A DNA stretch of 64,000 nt from Tenacibaculum caenipelagi (lineage in GTDB: Bacteria; Bacteroidota; Bacteroidia; Flavobacteriales; Flavobacteriaceae). The stretch lies in contig NZ_SNYH01000004.1 in NCBI RefSeq assembly GCF_004363005.1, positions 62,001-126,000 on the forward strand, in the 5' to 3' direction. This document shows, piece by piece, positions 44,018 to 54,159 of this stretch (positions are counted from its first letter, which is position 1; each line of letters starts with the position of its first letter). Below the pieces are notes generated by a model. The model saw nothing but the letters and a program-made list of their open reading frames with translations, did no database searches and was not told the origin of the DNA. Position numbers and translations under genes: made by a program.

Positions 44018-45124
44018 ATGAAAAGAATTATCATTTTCGGAGGAATAGCGTTAGCATTAATTGCAGTGTTAATATGGTTTGGAAAGAAAAACAGCGCATC
44101 TCCAATTGAATATGAAACAGAAAAACCTTTCAAGGCTAATATTGTAAAAAAGAGTGTAGCAACAGGAAAAGTGATTCCTTTAGAAGAAGTTGAAATTAAA
44201 CCACAAATAGCAGGAATTATAGATGAAATTGTAGTTGAAGAAGGAACTATAGTTAAAGCAGGTGATTTATTAGCTACAGTTAGAGTTGTTCCTAACGAGC
44301 AATCATTACAAAGTGCAAAAGGAAGAATTAATTCTATACAAATTCAATTGAGCAATGCAAAAACTCAATATGATAGAAATAAGAGCTTGTTTGATAAAGG
44401 AGTAATCTCAAGTAAAGAATTTGAAGCTTCAGAGTTATCATATAATCAGGCTAAGATAGACTTAAGAAACGCTCAAAATGATTACCAAATTATCAAGAAA
44501 GGGTCAGCTGGGTCTTCAGGAGCCAATACGAATATTAGAGCAACTACTTCAGGAATGGTAGTAGAAATCCCAGTAAAAAAAGGATATCAAGTTATTCAGT
44601 CTAATAATTTTAATGCAGGAACAACAATTGCAACGATTGCAGACATGACTAAAATGATTTTTGAGGGACAAGTAGATGAATCAGAAGTAGGAAAATTAAT
44701 AAAAGGAACAAATATTGAAGTAGCTTTAGGTGCTATTGAAGATAAAAAGTTTCCAGCAGTTTTAAATTTTATAGCGCCTAAAGGAACCAATGACGGAGGG
44801 GCTGTTCAATTTAAGATAAAAGCTGATGTTAGTTTAGATGAACAATATTTTATTAGAGCTGGTTATAGTGCTAATGCAGAAATTGTTTTAGCCAAAAAAG
44901 ATAGTGTGCTATCAATTAAGGAAGCTTTATTACAATTTGATAGAAAGACAGAAGAACCTTATGTAGAGGTGAAAGTTGGTGATCAAAAATTTGAAAAAAG
45001 AGATGTCAAATTAGGTATATCTGATGGAGTAAATGTTGAAATTTTAGAAGGAGTCTCTGCAGATGATGATATAAAAATATGGAATAAAGTATCTAAAGAC
45101 GATGAAAAGAAGGGGAATGATTAA
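44018..45124 (+). CDS. periplasmic adaptor (MacA/HlyD-like)
   Basis: The 368-residue protein has an N-terminal membrane anchor (about 3-22), a lipoyl-like half (EVEIKPQIAGIIDEIVVEEG), a coiled-coil hairpin of moderate length (SAKGRINSIQIQLSNAKTQYD, later YNQAKIDLRNAQNDY) and the second lipoyl half and beta barrel. It completes a MacAB-type tripartite exporter. An outer-membrane TolC partner is not in the window. A terminator follows. Confidence 0.88.
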   Translation: MKRIIIFGGIALALIAVLIWFGKKNSASPIEYETEKPFKANIVKKSVATGKVIPLEEVEIKPQIAGIIDEIVVEEGTIVKAGDLLATVRVVPNEQSLQSAKGRINSIQIQLSNAKTQYDRNKSLFDKGVISSKEFEASELSYNQAKIDLRNAQNDYQIIKKGSAGSSGANTNIRATTSGMVVEIPVKKGYQVIQSNNFNAGTTIATIADMTKMIFEGQVDESEVGKLIKGTNIEVALGAIEDKKFPAVLNFIAPKGTNDGGAVQFKIKADVSLDEQYFIRAGYSANAEIVLAKKDSVLSIKEALLQFDRKTEEPYVEVKVGDQKFEKRDVKLGISDGVNVEILEGVSADDDIKIWNKVSKDDEKKGND

Positions 45125-45146
45125 TCGTTAAATACGATTAGTAATA

Positions 45147-45175
45147 AAAGCAGCTCTTTTTGAGCTGCTTTTTTC
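45147..45175 (+). terminator. terminator of the MacAB-like operon
   Basis: AAAGCAGCTC paired with GAGCTGCTTT across a short T loop, followed by a T tract. Confidence 0.8.
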
Positions 45176-45335
45176 ATTTAAGACTCTAAATTAAACACTT
45201 ATACCAAAAATGTGTCGTTTAAGGAAGTCAAATATTTAAAAGCATTTTTATAATAGATATTTGAAATACTCAGAAGAGAAGCTGAGTATTTAATTTAATT
45301 TTATAGAAAAAATTAAATTATTTTAAGGGGAAATA

Positions 45336-45365
45336 AAAAGCAGCTTTAAAAGGCTGCTTTTTTTT
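45336..45365. terminator. second terminator, serving gcvT
   Basis: AAAGCAGC/GCTGCTTT stem with flanking A and T runs, so it can end transcripts from either side. A separate ATACTCAG/CTGAGTAT hairpin without a T tract lies at about 45267-45290. Confidence 0.65.
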
Positions 45366-45386
45366 ATGGTACTATGTTTCTTTATT

Positions 45387-46469
45387 TTATCCTTTGTAAA
45401 AAGGTAATTTAACCACTTTTGCAGGAATTTGTTTCTTACGAATCTGGATAAAAATATCACTATCAATTTTAGAGTTTTCAATAGTAACGTATCCTAATCC
45501 AATTCCTTTTCCTAGAGAAGGACTCATAGTTCCTGAAGTAACACGACCAATGTTGTTTCCTTCAGCATCAACAATTTCATAATCATGACGAGGAATACCA
45601 CGTTCTGTCAATTCAAAAGCAACTAACTTACGAGAAACACCTGCTTCTTTTTGAGCTTTTAGCTCTTCAGCATTTACAAAGTCTTTCGTAAACTTAGTAA
45701 TCCAGCCTAAACCAGCTTCTAAAGGAGAGGTAGTGTCGTCAATATCGTTACCATATAAACAATACCCCATCTCTAAACGTAAGGTGTCGCGAGCTGCTAA
45801 TCCGATAGGTTTAATTCCCCAATCTTTACCAGCTTCAAAAACCTTATTCCAAAGTTGTTCAACATCTTCATTTTTTACATATACTTCAAATCCACCAGAA
45901 CCTGTGTATCCAGTTGCTGAAACTACTACATTTGGTATTCCAGCAAAGTCAGTAATTTCAAAAGTGTAAAATTTAATAGTCGATAAATCTACCGATGTTA
46001 ACGATTGCATAGCTTCTGCAGCTTTTGGACCTTGAATAGCTAACAACGACCATTCTTCAGAACGGTTTTCCATTTCAACTTTTAAATCGTTGTGTTTAGA
46101 AATCCAGTTCCAATCTTTTTCAATATTAGAAGCATTCACTACTAACATATATTCATTTTCTGCAATCATGTAAATAATTAAATCATCTACAATTCCGCCA
46201 TCATTATTTGGCATGCAGCTATATTGTGCTTTACCCGGAGTTAATTTAGAAGCATCATTAGAAGAAACTTTTTGAATTAAAGCTAATGCATTCTCTCCTT
46301 TTAAAAAGAACTCTCCCATATGGCTAACATCAAAAACACCGACTCCTTTTCTAACGGTTTCGTGTTCAGCAGTTACTCCTTCGTATTGTACAGGCATATT
46401 GTAACCAGCAAAAGGAACCATCTTTGCTCCTAAAGCCTCATGTACATGTGATAAAGCTGTATTTTTCAT
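45387..46469 (-). CDS. gcvT: glycine cleavage system T protein (aminomethyltransferase)
   Basis: 360 residues with the family's N-terminal fold and folate-binding motifs: [33 protein letters not shown], and [14 protein letters not shown] with a following [19 protein letters not shown]. It transfers the aminomethyl-derived one-carbon unit to tetrahydrofolate in the cytoplasm. Full length for the family. No glycine riboswitch or gcvH/gcvP is present in the adjacent sequence, so the gene stands alone here. ATG start. Confidence 0.95.
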   Translation of the reverse strand: MKNTALSHVHEALGAKMVPFAGYNMPVQYEGVTAEHETVRKGVGVFDVSHMGEFFLKGENALALIQKVSSNDASKLTPGKAQYSCMPNNDGGIVDDLIIYMIAENEYMLVVNASNIEKDWNWISKHNDLKVEMENRSEEWSLLAIQGPKAAEAMQSLTSVDLSTIKFYTFEITDFAGIPNVVVSATGYTGSGGFEVYVKNEDVEQLWNKVFEAGKDWGIKPIGLAARDTLRLEMGYCLYGNDIDDTTSPLEAGLGWITKFTKDFVNAEELKAQKEAGVSRKLVAFELTERGIPRHDYEIVDAEGNNIGRVTSGTMSPSLGKGIGLGYVTIENSKIDSDIFIQIRKKQIPAKVVKLPFYKG

Positions 46470-46608
46470 TATTGTGTATTGTTTGTTTTAAAAAAGTGAT
46501 GCTAAAGTATTGAAAAATTAGCAAACAATATGGGCGAATCTGTGTAATATTATAAGACAATATTACCTAAATGTTTGTTAATATTTTCTTTATTCTACGA
46601 TAGAATAC

Positions 46609-46616
46609 TAAATTTG
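46609..46616 (+). promoter_or_regulatory. TAnnTTTG promoter box for the aminopeptidase gene
   Basis: TAAATTTG lies about 21 bases before the ATG at 46638. No -33 TTG at standard spacing was seen, so this is tentative. Confidence 0.35.
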
Positions 46617-46637
46617 AGAGTAACAAATTTTATTACT

Positions 46638-48266
46638 ATGTTAAAAAAAATACTATTTGCTTGTTTCTTACTAAATATGTGGGTTATTGTATTAGCACAA
46701 ACTCCTACAGATTATTTATCAGCCGATTTTCATAAAGAGCGAAGAGCAATTTTACGATTAAAAATGCCTAAAAACTCTATGGCAGTTATTTTCGCAAACC
46801 CAATAAGAAATAGAGCAAATGATGTAGATTATGTGTATCATCAAGACCCTAATTTTTATTATTTAACGGGATTTAGAGAGCCTAATGCAGTATTGATTAT
46901 ATTTTCTGATAATCAAAAAGATGCTGAAGGAAATAGTTACAATGAAATAATATATGTACCTAAAAGAGATTCAATGTTTGAAATGTGGAACGGGAAGCGT
47001 TTAGGGGTTGAAGGAGTGAAAAGAGAGTTAGGATTTGCGATGGCAAAAACATCAGAAGAATTTGCTACGGATGCTATTAATTTTAAAAGTTTTGATAATG
47101 TTCACATATTAAAATTTAGTGATGATTACAGTAACTCTTTGAGAGATAATGGAGAAATTTACGATTTAGTAACAGCGTTTAAAGATCAGTCTGGATATCA
47201 TGATATGAAAATTAAGAATCCTAACATTCAATATATTCATAAAGCTATAGCAAATTTACCTGATGCGAAATTAGGAGAAGTAGCAAAGAACTTATCACAA
47301 AGCTTAGAAATATATCCAGAATATAAAGAAGATACGTTTATTAAAGCATATATCTCAGCAGATAATGATGGGTTGAGAAAAGAGCTAAAACAAAAAATTA
47401 AATTAGATCTTAATAAAAGAGAAACGAACATAGATTTTAAGTTTTTACAAACGGCACTTGCCGAAATGCGAGAAGTAAAAACTATAGAAGAGTTAAAATT
47501 ATTAACTAAGGCTGTTCGGATATCTGCAATAGGGCAAATAGAAGTAATGAAAGCTATGAAACCTGAGATGTCGGAGACTGAAATTCAGGGAATTCATGAA
47601 TTTGTCTACAAAAAATATGGTGCTGAGTATGAAGGATACCCATCTATAGTTGGTGCAGGAAATAATGGATGTGTTTTACATTATATTGAAAATAATAAAA
47701 CTAAAGTAGGAAAGGATTTGGTTTTAATGGATTTAGGAGCAGAATATAGAGGCTACACAGCAGATGTGACTCGTACCATTCCTGCTAACGGAAAGTTTTC
47801 ACCTGAACAAAAGGCTATTTACGAATTGGTATTAAAAGCTCAAGATGCAGGAATAGCCGCATGTAGAGAAGGAAATCCTTTTTGGAAACCCAATGTAGTT
47901 TCTAAAGAGATTATAAATAAAGGCTTATTAGATCTAGGAATAATTAAATCATTAGAAGAAAAACACATGTACTTTCCTCATGGTACTTCTCATCATATTG
48001 GGTTAGATGTTCATGACCCCGGAACATACGGTGTTTTTAAAGAGAATATGGTTATTACGGTAGAACCGGGAATTTATATTCCTGAAGGAAGCCCTTGTGA
48101 CAAAAAATGGTGGGGAATTGCAGTTAGAATAGAAGACGATATTTTAATTACAAAAAACAAACCTGTAAACTTATCAGCTGAAGCTCCAAGAACCGTTGAA
48201 AATATTGAGAAAATGATGGCTAAAAAAAGTGTTTTAGACGAGTTTGTATTGCCTGAATTAGATTGA
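46638..48266 (+). CDS. exported aminopeptidase P (M24, Xaa-Pro)
   Basis: About 542 residues with a signal peptide (ending VLA-Q) from the ATG at 46638. A creatinase-type N-terminal domain (RAILRLKMPKNSMAVIFANP) precedes the pita-bread catalytic domain. Metal ligands are seen in LVLMDLGAEYRGYTADVTRT (two Asp), HGTSHHIGLDVHDPG (His) and VITVEPGIY (Glu), with a late Glu in AVRIEDD. It removes residues before proline in the periplasm. The TTG-initiated longer reading at 46575 is rejected. Confidence 0.92.
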   Translation: MLKKILFACFLLNMWVIVLAQTPTDYLSADFHKERRAILRLKMPKNSMAVIFANPIRNRANDVDYVYHQDPNFYYLTGFREPNAVLIIFSDNQKDAEGNSYNEIIYVPKRDSMFEMWNGKRLGVEGVKRELGFAMAKTSEEFATDAINFKSFDNVHILKFSDDYSNSLRDNGEIYDLVTAFKDQSGYHDMKIKNPNIQYIHKAIANLPDAKLGEVAKNLSQSLEIYPEYKEDTFIKAYISADNDGLRKELKQKIKLDLNKRETNIDFKFLQTALAEMREVKTIEELKLLTKAVRISAIGQIEVMKAMKPEMSETEIQGIHEFVYKKYGAEYEGYPSIVGAGNNGCVLHYIENNKTKVGKDLVLMDLGAEYRGYTADVTRTIPANGKFSPEQKAIYELVLKAQDAGIAACREGNPFWKPNVVSKEIINKGLLDLGIIKSLEEKHMYFPHGTSHHIGLDVHDPGTYGVFKENMVITVEPGIYIPEGSPCDKKWWGIAVRIEDDILITKNKPVNLSAEAPRTVENIEKMMAKKSVLDEFVLPELD

Positions 48267-48343
48267 TAGAGAAAACACTTACAATTTGTAATACAATAAT
48301 ATTCAAAACGACAAATAGCATCGTTTAATTTAAAAGAAACTAC

Positions 48344-48889
48344 ATGAAATTCAACAGTAAAACAATTTCAAATATTGTATTTGTCATTATTATTGGCTTG
48401 TTATTATATCCGCCAACAAAAGTCTATTTTATTAGATTGGTTTCGTTTTCACCTTCAACTATTACAGAAGAACAAAGAGAAGAGCTAGTAGACCATAACT
48501 GGAATTTAAAAGGGTTAAATACGACCAATATAGATTTTAATGAAACAAAGGATAAAGTAGTTTTTGTAAATTTTTGGGCAACTTGGTGTCCGCCTTGTAT
48601 TGCAGAAATGCCAAGTATTCAAAAACTATATGACGATTACAAAGGCAAGGTTGAATTTATATTTGTTAGTAATGAAGATTGGATAACAATTGATGCTTTT
48701 TATAAAAACAAAGGCTACGATTTACCAACCTATAACATTTTATCAAAAGTTCCAGATCAGTTAGTAAGCAATTCAATTCCCGCAACGTTTATAATTGATA
48801 AAAACGGAACTATTGTTGTAGATAAAAAAGGACCAGCCGATTGGAATAGTGATAAAATTAGAATTTTGTTAGACGAATTACTACAATAG
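48344..48889 (+). CDS. TlpA-like membrane-anchored thioredoxin
   Basis: A 181-residue protein with an N-terminal membrane anchor (about residues 8-26) and a thioredoxin fold with WATWCPPC (CxxC with PP), followed by the cis-Pro segment NSIPATFIIDKNG. This is a periplasmic thiol reductant or oxidoreductase, and the protein partner is unknown. It follows the aminopeptidase gene by 78 bases and shares its direction. Confidence 0.88.
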   Translation: MKFNSKTISNIVFVIIIGLLLYPPTKVYFIRLVSFSPSTITEEQREELVDHNWNLKGLNTTNIDFNETKDKVVFVNFWATWCPPCIAEMPSIQKLYDDYKGKVEFIFVSNEDWITIDAFYKNKGYDLPTYNILSKVPDQLVSNSIPATFIIDKNGTIVVDKKGPADWNSDKIRILLDELLQ

Positions 48890-48895
48890 AATATT

Positions 48896-48903
48896 TACCT
48901 TTG
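48896..48903 (+). promoter_or_regulatory. TAnnTTTG promoter box for the VF530-type gene
   Basis: TACCTTTG ends four bases before the ATG at 48908, implying a leaderless or nearly leaderless transcript from within the end of the preceding gene region. Confidence 0.5.
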
Positions 48904-48907
48904 TAGC

Positions 48908-49129
48908 ATGAGTCAAGAACAACCAAACAATCCGCTTCACGGAATAAAACTAGCCACAATTTTAGAAGAATTATACTTAGAGTATGGTTGGGAAGAAATG
49001 GGAGAAATGTTGAATATAAATGCATTTAAAAAGAATCCAACCTATAAATCGAGTTTAAAGTTTTTAAGAACAACACCTTGGGCAAGAGCCAAAGTAGAAA
49101 AGTTGTACTTAGAAATGATAAGTATTTGA
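48908..49129 (+). CDS. VF530-family DNA-binding protein (DUF2132)
   Basis: A 73-residue protein with [20 protein letters not shown] and the [20 protein letters not shown] block and [16 protein letters not shown], the signature of the small VF530 family described as DNA-binding. No regulator domain is added. It is likely a stand-alone gene with its own promoter box directly upstream. Confidence 0.85.
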   Translation: MSQEQPNNPLHGIKLATILEELYLEYGWEEMGEMLNINAFKKNPTYKSSLKFLRTTPWARAKVEKLYLEMISI

Positions 49130-49300
49130 TAATTTATTACCTTAGAAACAATCCTTATTTTTCCATTCTAACGAAGCCATAAATACATAAGTTTTGGTGT
49201 TTATAATGTACTCATTTTTGTGTAGTTTTGATTTTAGATGAAAAGGTAATATTGAATATCCTAAATCACTTTTACCAACAGCCCTAGAAATAGAAGAATA

Positions 49301-51745
49301 ATGCCACATTTTATTGACGTTATATTACCAATTCCATTACAGAAAACATTTACCTATTCGGTAACTGAAGCAGAAGCTTCTTTTTTAAAAAAAGGAATGC
49401 GTGTGGCTGTTTCTTTCGGAAAAAGCAAGATTTATACTGCCTTGGTGTTCAATATTCACCAAACTGCACCCGAAGTATACGAAGCCAAAGACATTCATCA
49501 AATATTAGATGAACGTCCGATTGTAAATGAACGTCAGTTACAGCATTGGCAATGGCTTTCGAGCTACTATATGTGTTCGTTGGGTGATGTGTATAGAGCA
49601 GCCTTACCTTCAGCATTTTTGTTAGAAAGTGAAACTATTATTTATAAAAATGAGGAATTTACTGAAGAAACTATTTTAACCGATGATGAGTTTTTAATTT
49701 TTGAAGCCCTACAGCATCATTCGCAATTAACCATTCACCAGGTTTCGGATATTTTAGGTAAAAAAACAGTGTTACCAACCATTAATGGCTTAATAGAGAA
49801 GAGTGCGGTATATATTAAAGAAGAAATTTACGAAACGTATAAACCTAAGTTGGTAAAATATGTGCGTTTGCACAACAACTATGCCTCAAATGAAGGCTTA
49901 CAAACACTTTTAGAGGAACTTTCAAGAGCTAAAAAGCAACGAGAAGCTGTATTGACATATTTTCAATTAGCAGCGGCTAAAAAGCCGATAAAAGCAAAAG
50001 ATTTAGAAGAACAATCGGGAGCTTCTTCTGCAGTTTTAAAAGCCTTGGTAGAGAAAGATATTTTTGAATTTTATCATATTCAAACCGATCGAATCAATTA
50101 CCAAGGAGAAACGAATCAGATTAAAGAGCTTAATGAATTTCAACAGGAAGCGTTTACGCAAATAAAAACTTCTTTTGAAACTCAAAATGTAAGTTTGTTA
50201 CACGGAGTTACAGGATCTGGTAAAACGGAGATTTATGTAAAATTGATAAAAGAAGTGATTGCTGAAGGAAAGCAAGTGTTGTTTTTATTGCCCGAAATAG
50301 CTTTGACCACGCAAATTATTACCCGTTTACAAAACTATTTTGGAAATTTTATCTCGGTATTTCACTCTAAATATTCCATGAACGAACGGGTAGAAGTGTG
50401 GAATAATATATTGGAAAATAAACCGAAGGCGCAAATTATTTTAGGAGCGCGTTCTTCGTTGTTTTTACCATTTTCAAACTTAGGGTTGATTGTAGTTGAT
50501 GAAGAGCACGAAACGTCTTACAAACAATTTGAACCGTCACCACGTTACAATGCGCGTGATGCTTCGGTAGTATTAGGTCATTTACACCAAGCAAAAGTAT
50601 TGTTAGGTTCTGCAACACCATCAATAGAGAGTTATTTTAATGCTGAGCAAAACAAATACGGATTTATAGAATTAACGCGTCGTTTCGGAAACATTCAGTT
50701 GCCTAAAATCGAGCTGATAGACATTAAAGAAAAGCATCGAAAAAAGGAAATGAATGGTCATTTTTCGGATCGTTTACTAAAAATGATTACCGAAGCGTTG
50801 GAGGAAAAAGAACAGGTTATTTTATTTCAAAACCGACGTGGATTTTCGCCTGTGGTAGAGTGTACTACTTGTGGAGTTTCTCCTCAGTGTCCGAATTGTG
50901 ATGTGAGTTTGACTTATCATAAATTCCGTAAGGAGTTAAAATGTCATTATTGCCATTACCAACGTGCAATGCCGAATAGTTGTGGCGCTTGTGGAAGTGC
51001 TACGTTAGACACCAAAGGTTTTGGAACGGAGCAAATAGAACTCGAGTTAAAAGAGCTATTTCCAAATCATACTATTGGACGAATGGACTTGGATACCACG
51101 CGCGGTAAATATGGGTATCAAAAGATTATTGGGGCTTTTGAAGCGCAAGAAATTGATATTTTGGTAGGAACGCAAATGCTTTCTAAAGGATTGGATTTTG
51201 AAAATGTATCGTTGGTAGGAATCTTAAATGCAGATTCTATGCTAAACTTTCCTGATTTTAGAGCGCATGAGCGTGCTTTTCAGTTGATGGTACAAGTATC
51301 GGGTAGGGCAGGACGTACCAAAAAACAAGGAAATGTAGCGATACAAACCTACAATCCGTATCATCAGATTTTGCAGCAGGTATCTACTAACAATTATACA
51401 GAAATGTATAAAGAACAGTTACAAGATCGTTGGCAGTTTCATTACCCGCCATACTATCGTTTGATAAAAATTACGCTAAAACATAGAGATTACACGCGTG
51501 TAGATAACGGTATCAATTGGTTAGCCAAAGCTTTACAGAATGTGTTTCATGAAAATGTATTAGGACCTACAGCACCTGCGGTTTCTCGTATTCGAAACCA
51601 GTATATTAAGAATTTAGTGATTAAAATTCCGCCAAAACAATCGTTGGGAAAAACCAAAGAGCAGCTACAAAAAATTAAAAATACTTTTGAAGTGGTTAAA
51701 GATTTTAGACCCATCCGTTTTATTGTGGATGTGGATGCGTATTAG
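49301..51745 (+). CDS. priA: primosomal protein N' (PriA helicase)
   Basis: 814 residues with an N-terminal 3'-DNA-binding domain (VILPIPLQKTFTYSV), a superfamily 2 helicase core with Walker A GVTGSGKTEIYV near residue 303 and DEEH in VVDEEHETSYKQ, an inserted zinc-binding module with eight Cys in four CxxC pairs (CTTCG, CPNCD, CHYCH, CGACG, about 525-570) and a C-terminal SARAGR-type motif (QVSGRAGRTKKQG). It restarts stalled replication forks. Full length and complete. Confidence 0.95.
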   Translation: MPHFIDVILPIPLQKTFTYSVTEAEASFLKKGMRVAVSFGKSKIYTALVFNIHQTAPEVYEAKDIHQILDERPIVNERQLQHWQWLSSYYMCSLGDVYRAALPSAFLLESETIIYKNEEFTEETILTDDEFLIFEALQHHSQLTIHQVSDILGKKTVLPTINGLIEKSAVYIKEEIYETYKPKLVKYVRLHNNYASNEGLQTLLEELSRAKKQREAVLTYFQLAAAKKPIKAKDLEEQSGASSAVLKALVEKDIFEFYHIQTDRINYQGETNQIKELNEFQQEAFTQIKTSFETQNVSLLHGVTGSGKTEIYVKLIKEVIAEGKQVLFLLPEIALTTQIITRLQNYFGNFISVFHSKYSMNERVEVWNNILENKPKAQIILGARSSLFLPFSNLGLIVVDEEHETSYKQFEPSPRYNARDASVVLGHLHQAKVLLGSATPSIESYFNAEQNKYGFIELTRRFGNIQLPKIELIDIKEKHRKKEMNGHFSDRLLKMITEALEEKEQVILFQNRRGFSPVVECTTCGVSPQCPNCDVSLTYHKFRKELKCHYCHYQRAMPNSCGACGSATLDTKGFGTEQIELELKELFPNHTIGRMDLDTTRGKYGYQKIIGAFEAQEIDILVGTQMLSKGLDFENVSLVGILNADSMLNFPDFRAHERAFQLMVQVSGRAGRTKKQGNVAIQTYNPYHQILQQVSTNNYTEMYKEQLQDRWQFHYPPYYRLIKITLKHRDYTRVDNGINWLAKALQNVFHENVLGPTAPAVSRIRNQYIKNLVIKIPPKQSLGKTKEQLQKIKNTFEVVKDFRPIRFIVDVDAY

Positions 51746-51751
51746 AGAGTT

Positions 51752-51886
51752 TTGCTAATGGGTATTGTTTATGATACCTTGAGTGGCTTAACATCTATTT
51801 AAGTAAACAAATACGAGTTAGAGAAAATTCAGAAGGAATTTCCAATGTACTAGCGAAAGTAATTAATTATACACGGTGTTGGAACC
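51752..51886. repeat. cassette-boundary element J (distant from the main array)
   Basis: The left end TTGCTAATGGGTATTGTTTATGA matches elements B and H, and the right end AATTAATTATACACGGTGTT matches H. The interior has the degenerate stem GAAAATTC/GAATTTC near 51827-51842. The right end is 6 bases past the stop of the ORF at 51893, the same arrangement as in the main array, about 34 kb away. Confidence 0.7.
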
Positions 51887-51892
51887 AGTATT

Positions 51893-52750
51893 TTATAATC
51901 CTCCTTTTTTATAAACCTTAAAATCTGAAATCATATCGAAAGGAATATCATAAGTGTTAAATCCTAAAGATTCTTCATCACTATCAATATTCCAACAAAC
52001 TTTTATAAGATTTGTGTTTTTTTTCTTATTCCCAATAAACATTTCTATGTTTTCTATAGCATTTTCAATTTCCTCTTTTTGAAGATTATAAATATAACGT
52101 TGAATATCAAGAATTGATAATGATAAACTGGCAATTAAAGGTCTCAAATCTATATCATCTTCCAATTTCATTAAATCTAGGTGAACTTCATCAAATAGTC
52201 TTTTTTCTTTTTGAAGTGTTTCTAGATTTACTGATAAGATGATTTTTCCAGTCATTTTTTCAGGATTTTTTATATTTTTTTCTGCTTCAAAAGATAATCC
52301 TTGAAGGGGAAACCCTAAATGAACAATATAGTTCCTAAATTTTTTTAAGAATCTAAATGGGAAATTTTCTTCTGTATGTTTTTTTATGAGAAGATTGAGG
52401 TTTGTATATTCATTTGAATTTCTACCATATTTTTTAGACAAAAAGTATTTCCCATTATCCAGAAAAGAAGTAAAAGAAGACAGTAAATTCAAAACTATTT
52501 TATTCGCATTGAGTAGCAAATCAGAGTTTGTCAATTTTATAATATCAATTCCATTTACGGGAATATTTGATAGTTTATTCATAAAATCAGAGTAATCAAT
52601 TCCGTTTAATTGAAGATGTTTGAAAATAATAAGTTGCTTATGTGCATTTTTTATTATTTCGCAATCTGATTTTAAGTGTTCAAAAGCCTCTTCAGTTAAG
52701 TTTTGAAAAGGTTCTATTTTCGTATTTTCAAATGTATACAGTTTGTACAA
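51893..52750 (-). CDS. hypothetical protein, solitary cassette ORF
   Basis: A 285-residue soluble protein rich in Leu, Ile and Lys with several long helices (ILDIQRYIYNLQKEEIENAI) and no signal peptide. Domain not recognised. The start is TTG at 52750, with an in-frame stop shortly upstream. Element J sits at its 3' end, PriA ends just beyond that, and the SDR gene lies upstream. It is probably an acquired single-gene cassette. Confidence 0.6.
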   Translation of the reverse strand: MYKLYTFENTKIEPFQNLTEEAFEHLKSDCEIIKNAHKQLIIFKHLQLNGIDYSDFMNKLSNIPVNGIDIIKLTNSDLLLNANKIVLNLLSSFTSFLDNGKYFLSKKYGRNSNEYTNLNLLIKKHTEENFPFRFLKKFRNYIVHLGFPLQGLSFEAEKNIKNPEKMTGKIILSVNLETLQKEKRLFDEVHLDLMKLEDDIDLRPLIASLSLSILDIQRYIYNLQKEEIENAIENIEMFIGNKKKNTNLIKVCWNIDSDEESLGFNTYDIPFDMISDFKVYKKGGL

Positions 52751-52864
52751 CTCAATTTCGGTTTATATTGGTGTTGACTCGTTTAAGAAAAAATGAATCC
52801 ATTTTAATGGTTTATATTCAATAACAGACAAGTTACTAGAAAGTAATTTATAATCAAATTATTT

Positions 52865-53590
52865 TCAAAAATTCCGAATATCCACAATATCCCCATTTTT
52901 AAGTTTGTTTTGGATGTCTATGGTAAAAATGGTTTCAGCAACATATTCAGGAGTGTACAACTGGTCGTTTTCTTTTAAATCGATAAAACGTTGTACGTTT
53001 TTAAAATCTTTTTCATCGGTACTTCTAATATCAGTTTGCATATTGGTATCTACCACACCAGGGTAAATAGCATTGCATTTTACGCCATTTTTAAGCTCGT
53101 TTTGTTCCGCAGCAATGGTTTTGGTCATCATATCAATCGCAGCTTTAGACGTACAGTAAATACTCCAGCCTTCATACGGTTTTACCGCAGCTCCAGAAGA
53201 AATACTAATGATTTGCTTTTTACAGTTTAGGTGCTGTGTGGCTTTGATAAACAAACTCGACAAAATCAGCGGAGTAGTGGTGTTTAAATGAATACTCTTG
53301 GCAATATCTTCCGAAGGAATATTTTCTAGGTTAGCAATAACGCCTAAGCGTCCCGCGTTATTCACTAAAGTAATAGAGGTAACGTCCAGTTCTTTAATTT
53401 CATCTAGCAGCATTTTAAACGTATTGTGCGTTACTTTGGTGTCTGATAAATCAACAGGTACCTGTGTAACATTTTGCAAATCAGCAATACTTCTCGATAA
53501 CGAGTATACTTTGTAGTTTTCTTGTGCATATTTTTCGGCTAAGGCTCTACCAATTCCTTTACTGCCTCCGGTGATGATAATGATGTTCAT
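52865..53590 (-). CDS. short-chain dehydrogenase/reductase
   Basis: The 241-residue protein has the classical cofactor loop TGGSKGIGRAL at residues 7-17, VNNAGRLG, and the catalytic Ser-Tyr-Lys set (SISSG then YCTSKAA). Length and the ISISSGAAVKPYEGW context resemble sepiapterin-reductase-like SDRs. It reduces a carbonyl with NAD(P)H. The substrate is unknown. ATG start, alone between the cassette ORF and the repeat array. Confidence 0.88.
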   Translation of the reverse strand: MNIIIITGGSKGIGRALAEKYAQENYKVYSLSRSIADLQNVTQVPVDLSDTKVTHNTFKMLLDEIKELDVTSITLVNNAGRLGVIANLENIPSEDIAKSIHLNTTTPLILSSLFIKATQHLNCKKQIISISSGAAVKPYEGWSIYCTSKAAIDMMTKTIAAEQNELKNGVKCNAIYPGVVDTNMQTDIRSTDEKDFKNVQRFIDLKENDQLYTPEYVAETIFTIDIQNKLKNGDIVDIRNF

Positions 53591-53619
53591 AACAGTAAAA
53601 ATAAGGAAATATAAGTAAA

Positions 53620-54148
53620 CGTCATAGCGAGGAGTGATAACGACGTGGCTATCTCAAAGTCGACATAAAGATTGCTTCACTGTGTTCGCAATGACGATTG
53701 TGATTTGTCATTACAAGGAATGAAATGACGAAGTAATCTTTTAGTAGGGAGTGAGGTACTCAAAAGAATGAGATTCCTCATTTCATTCGGAATGACGGTT
53801 ACAAGTTGTCATTTCGAACCAAGCGATAGCGAAGTGTGAGAAAACTCAGGATTCAGCAGAGTTAAATCTTATAAAGGAGTATTTGTAACTCTAAAAGGTA
53901 TCTGTGACTTCATTGAGATAGATTCCTCCTTTTGGTCGGAATGACGAGGAACGTTATAGCGAGGAGTGGTAACAACGTGGCTATCTCATAGTCGACACAA
54001 AGATTGCTTCACTATTGTCCGCAATGACGGTTGCTAGTTGTCATTTCGAAGGAGGTACGACTGAGAAATCTTATAATTGATTGTTTTTGACTTTAAAAGG
54101 TATCCGTAACTTCATAGGGAGAGATTCCTCCCTTCGGTCGGAATGACG
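53620..54148. repeat. cluster of dispersed palindromic repeats
   Basis: Five units fill the gap: a-type 53620-53696 and 53951-54029 (about 75% alike, beginning GTCATAGCGAGGAGTG or GTTATAGCGAGGAGTG and ending CGCAATGACG), and b/c-type 53706-53797, 53807-53946 and 54039-54148 (beginning TTGTCATT and ending TCGGAATGACG). Each unit has inverted ends of the GTCATT...AATGAC kind. This 569-base stretch holds no gene. Confidence 0.85.
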
Positions 54149-54159
54149 TATAGATTAGA

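Noticed and set aside
53620..54148. CRISPR-like repeat array
   Set aside because: The units vary in length and type, have no regular spacers and carry inverted ends, so they are dispersed palindromic elements.
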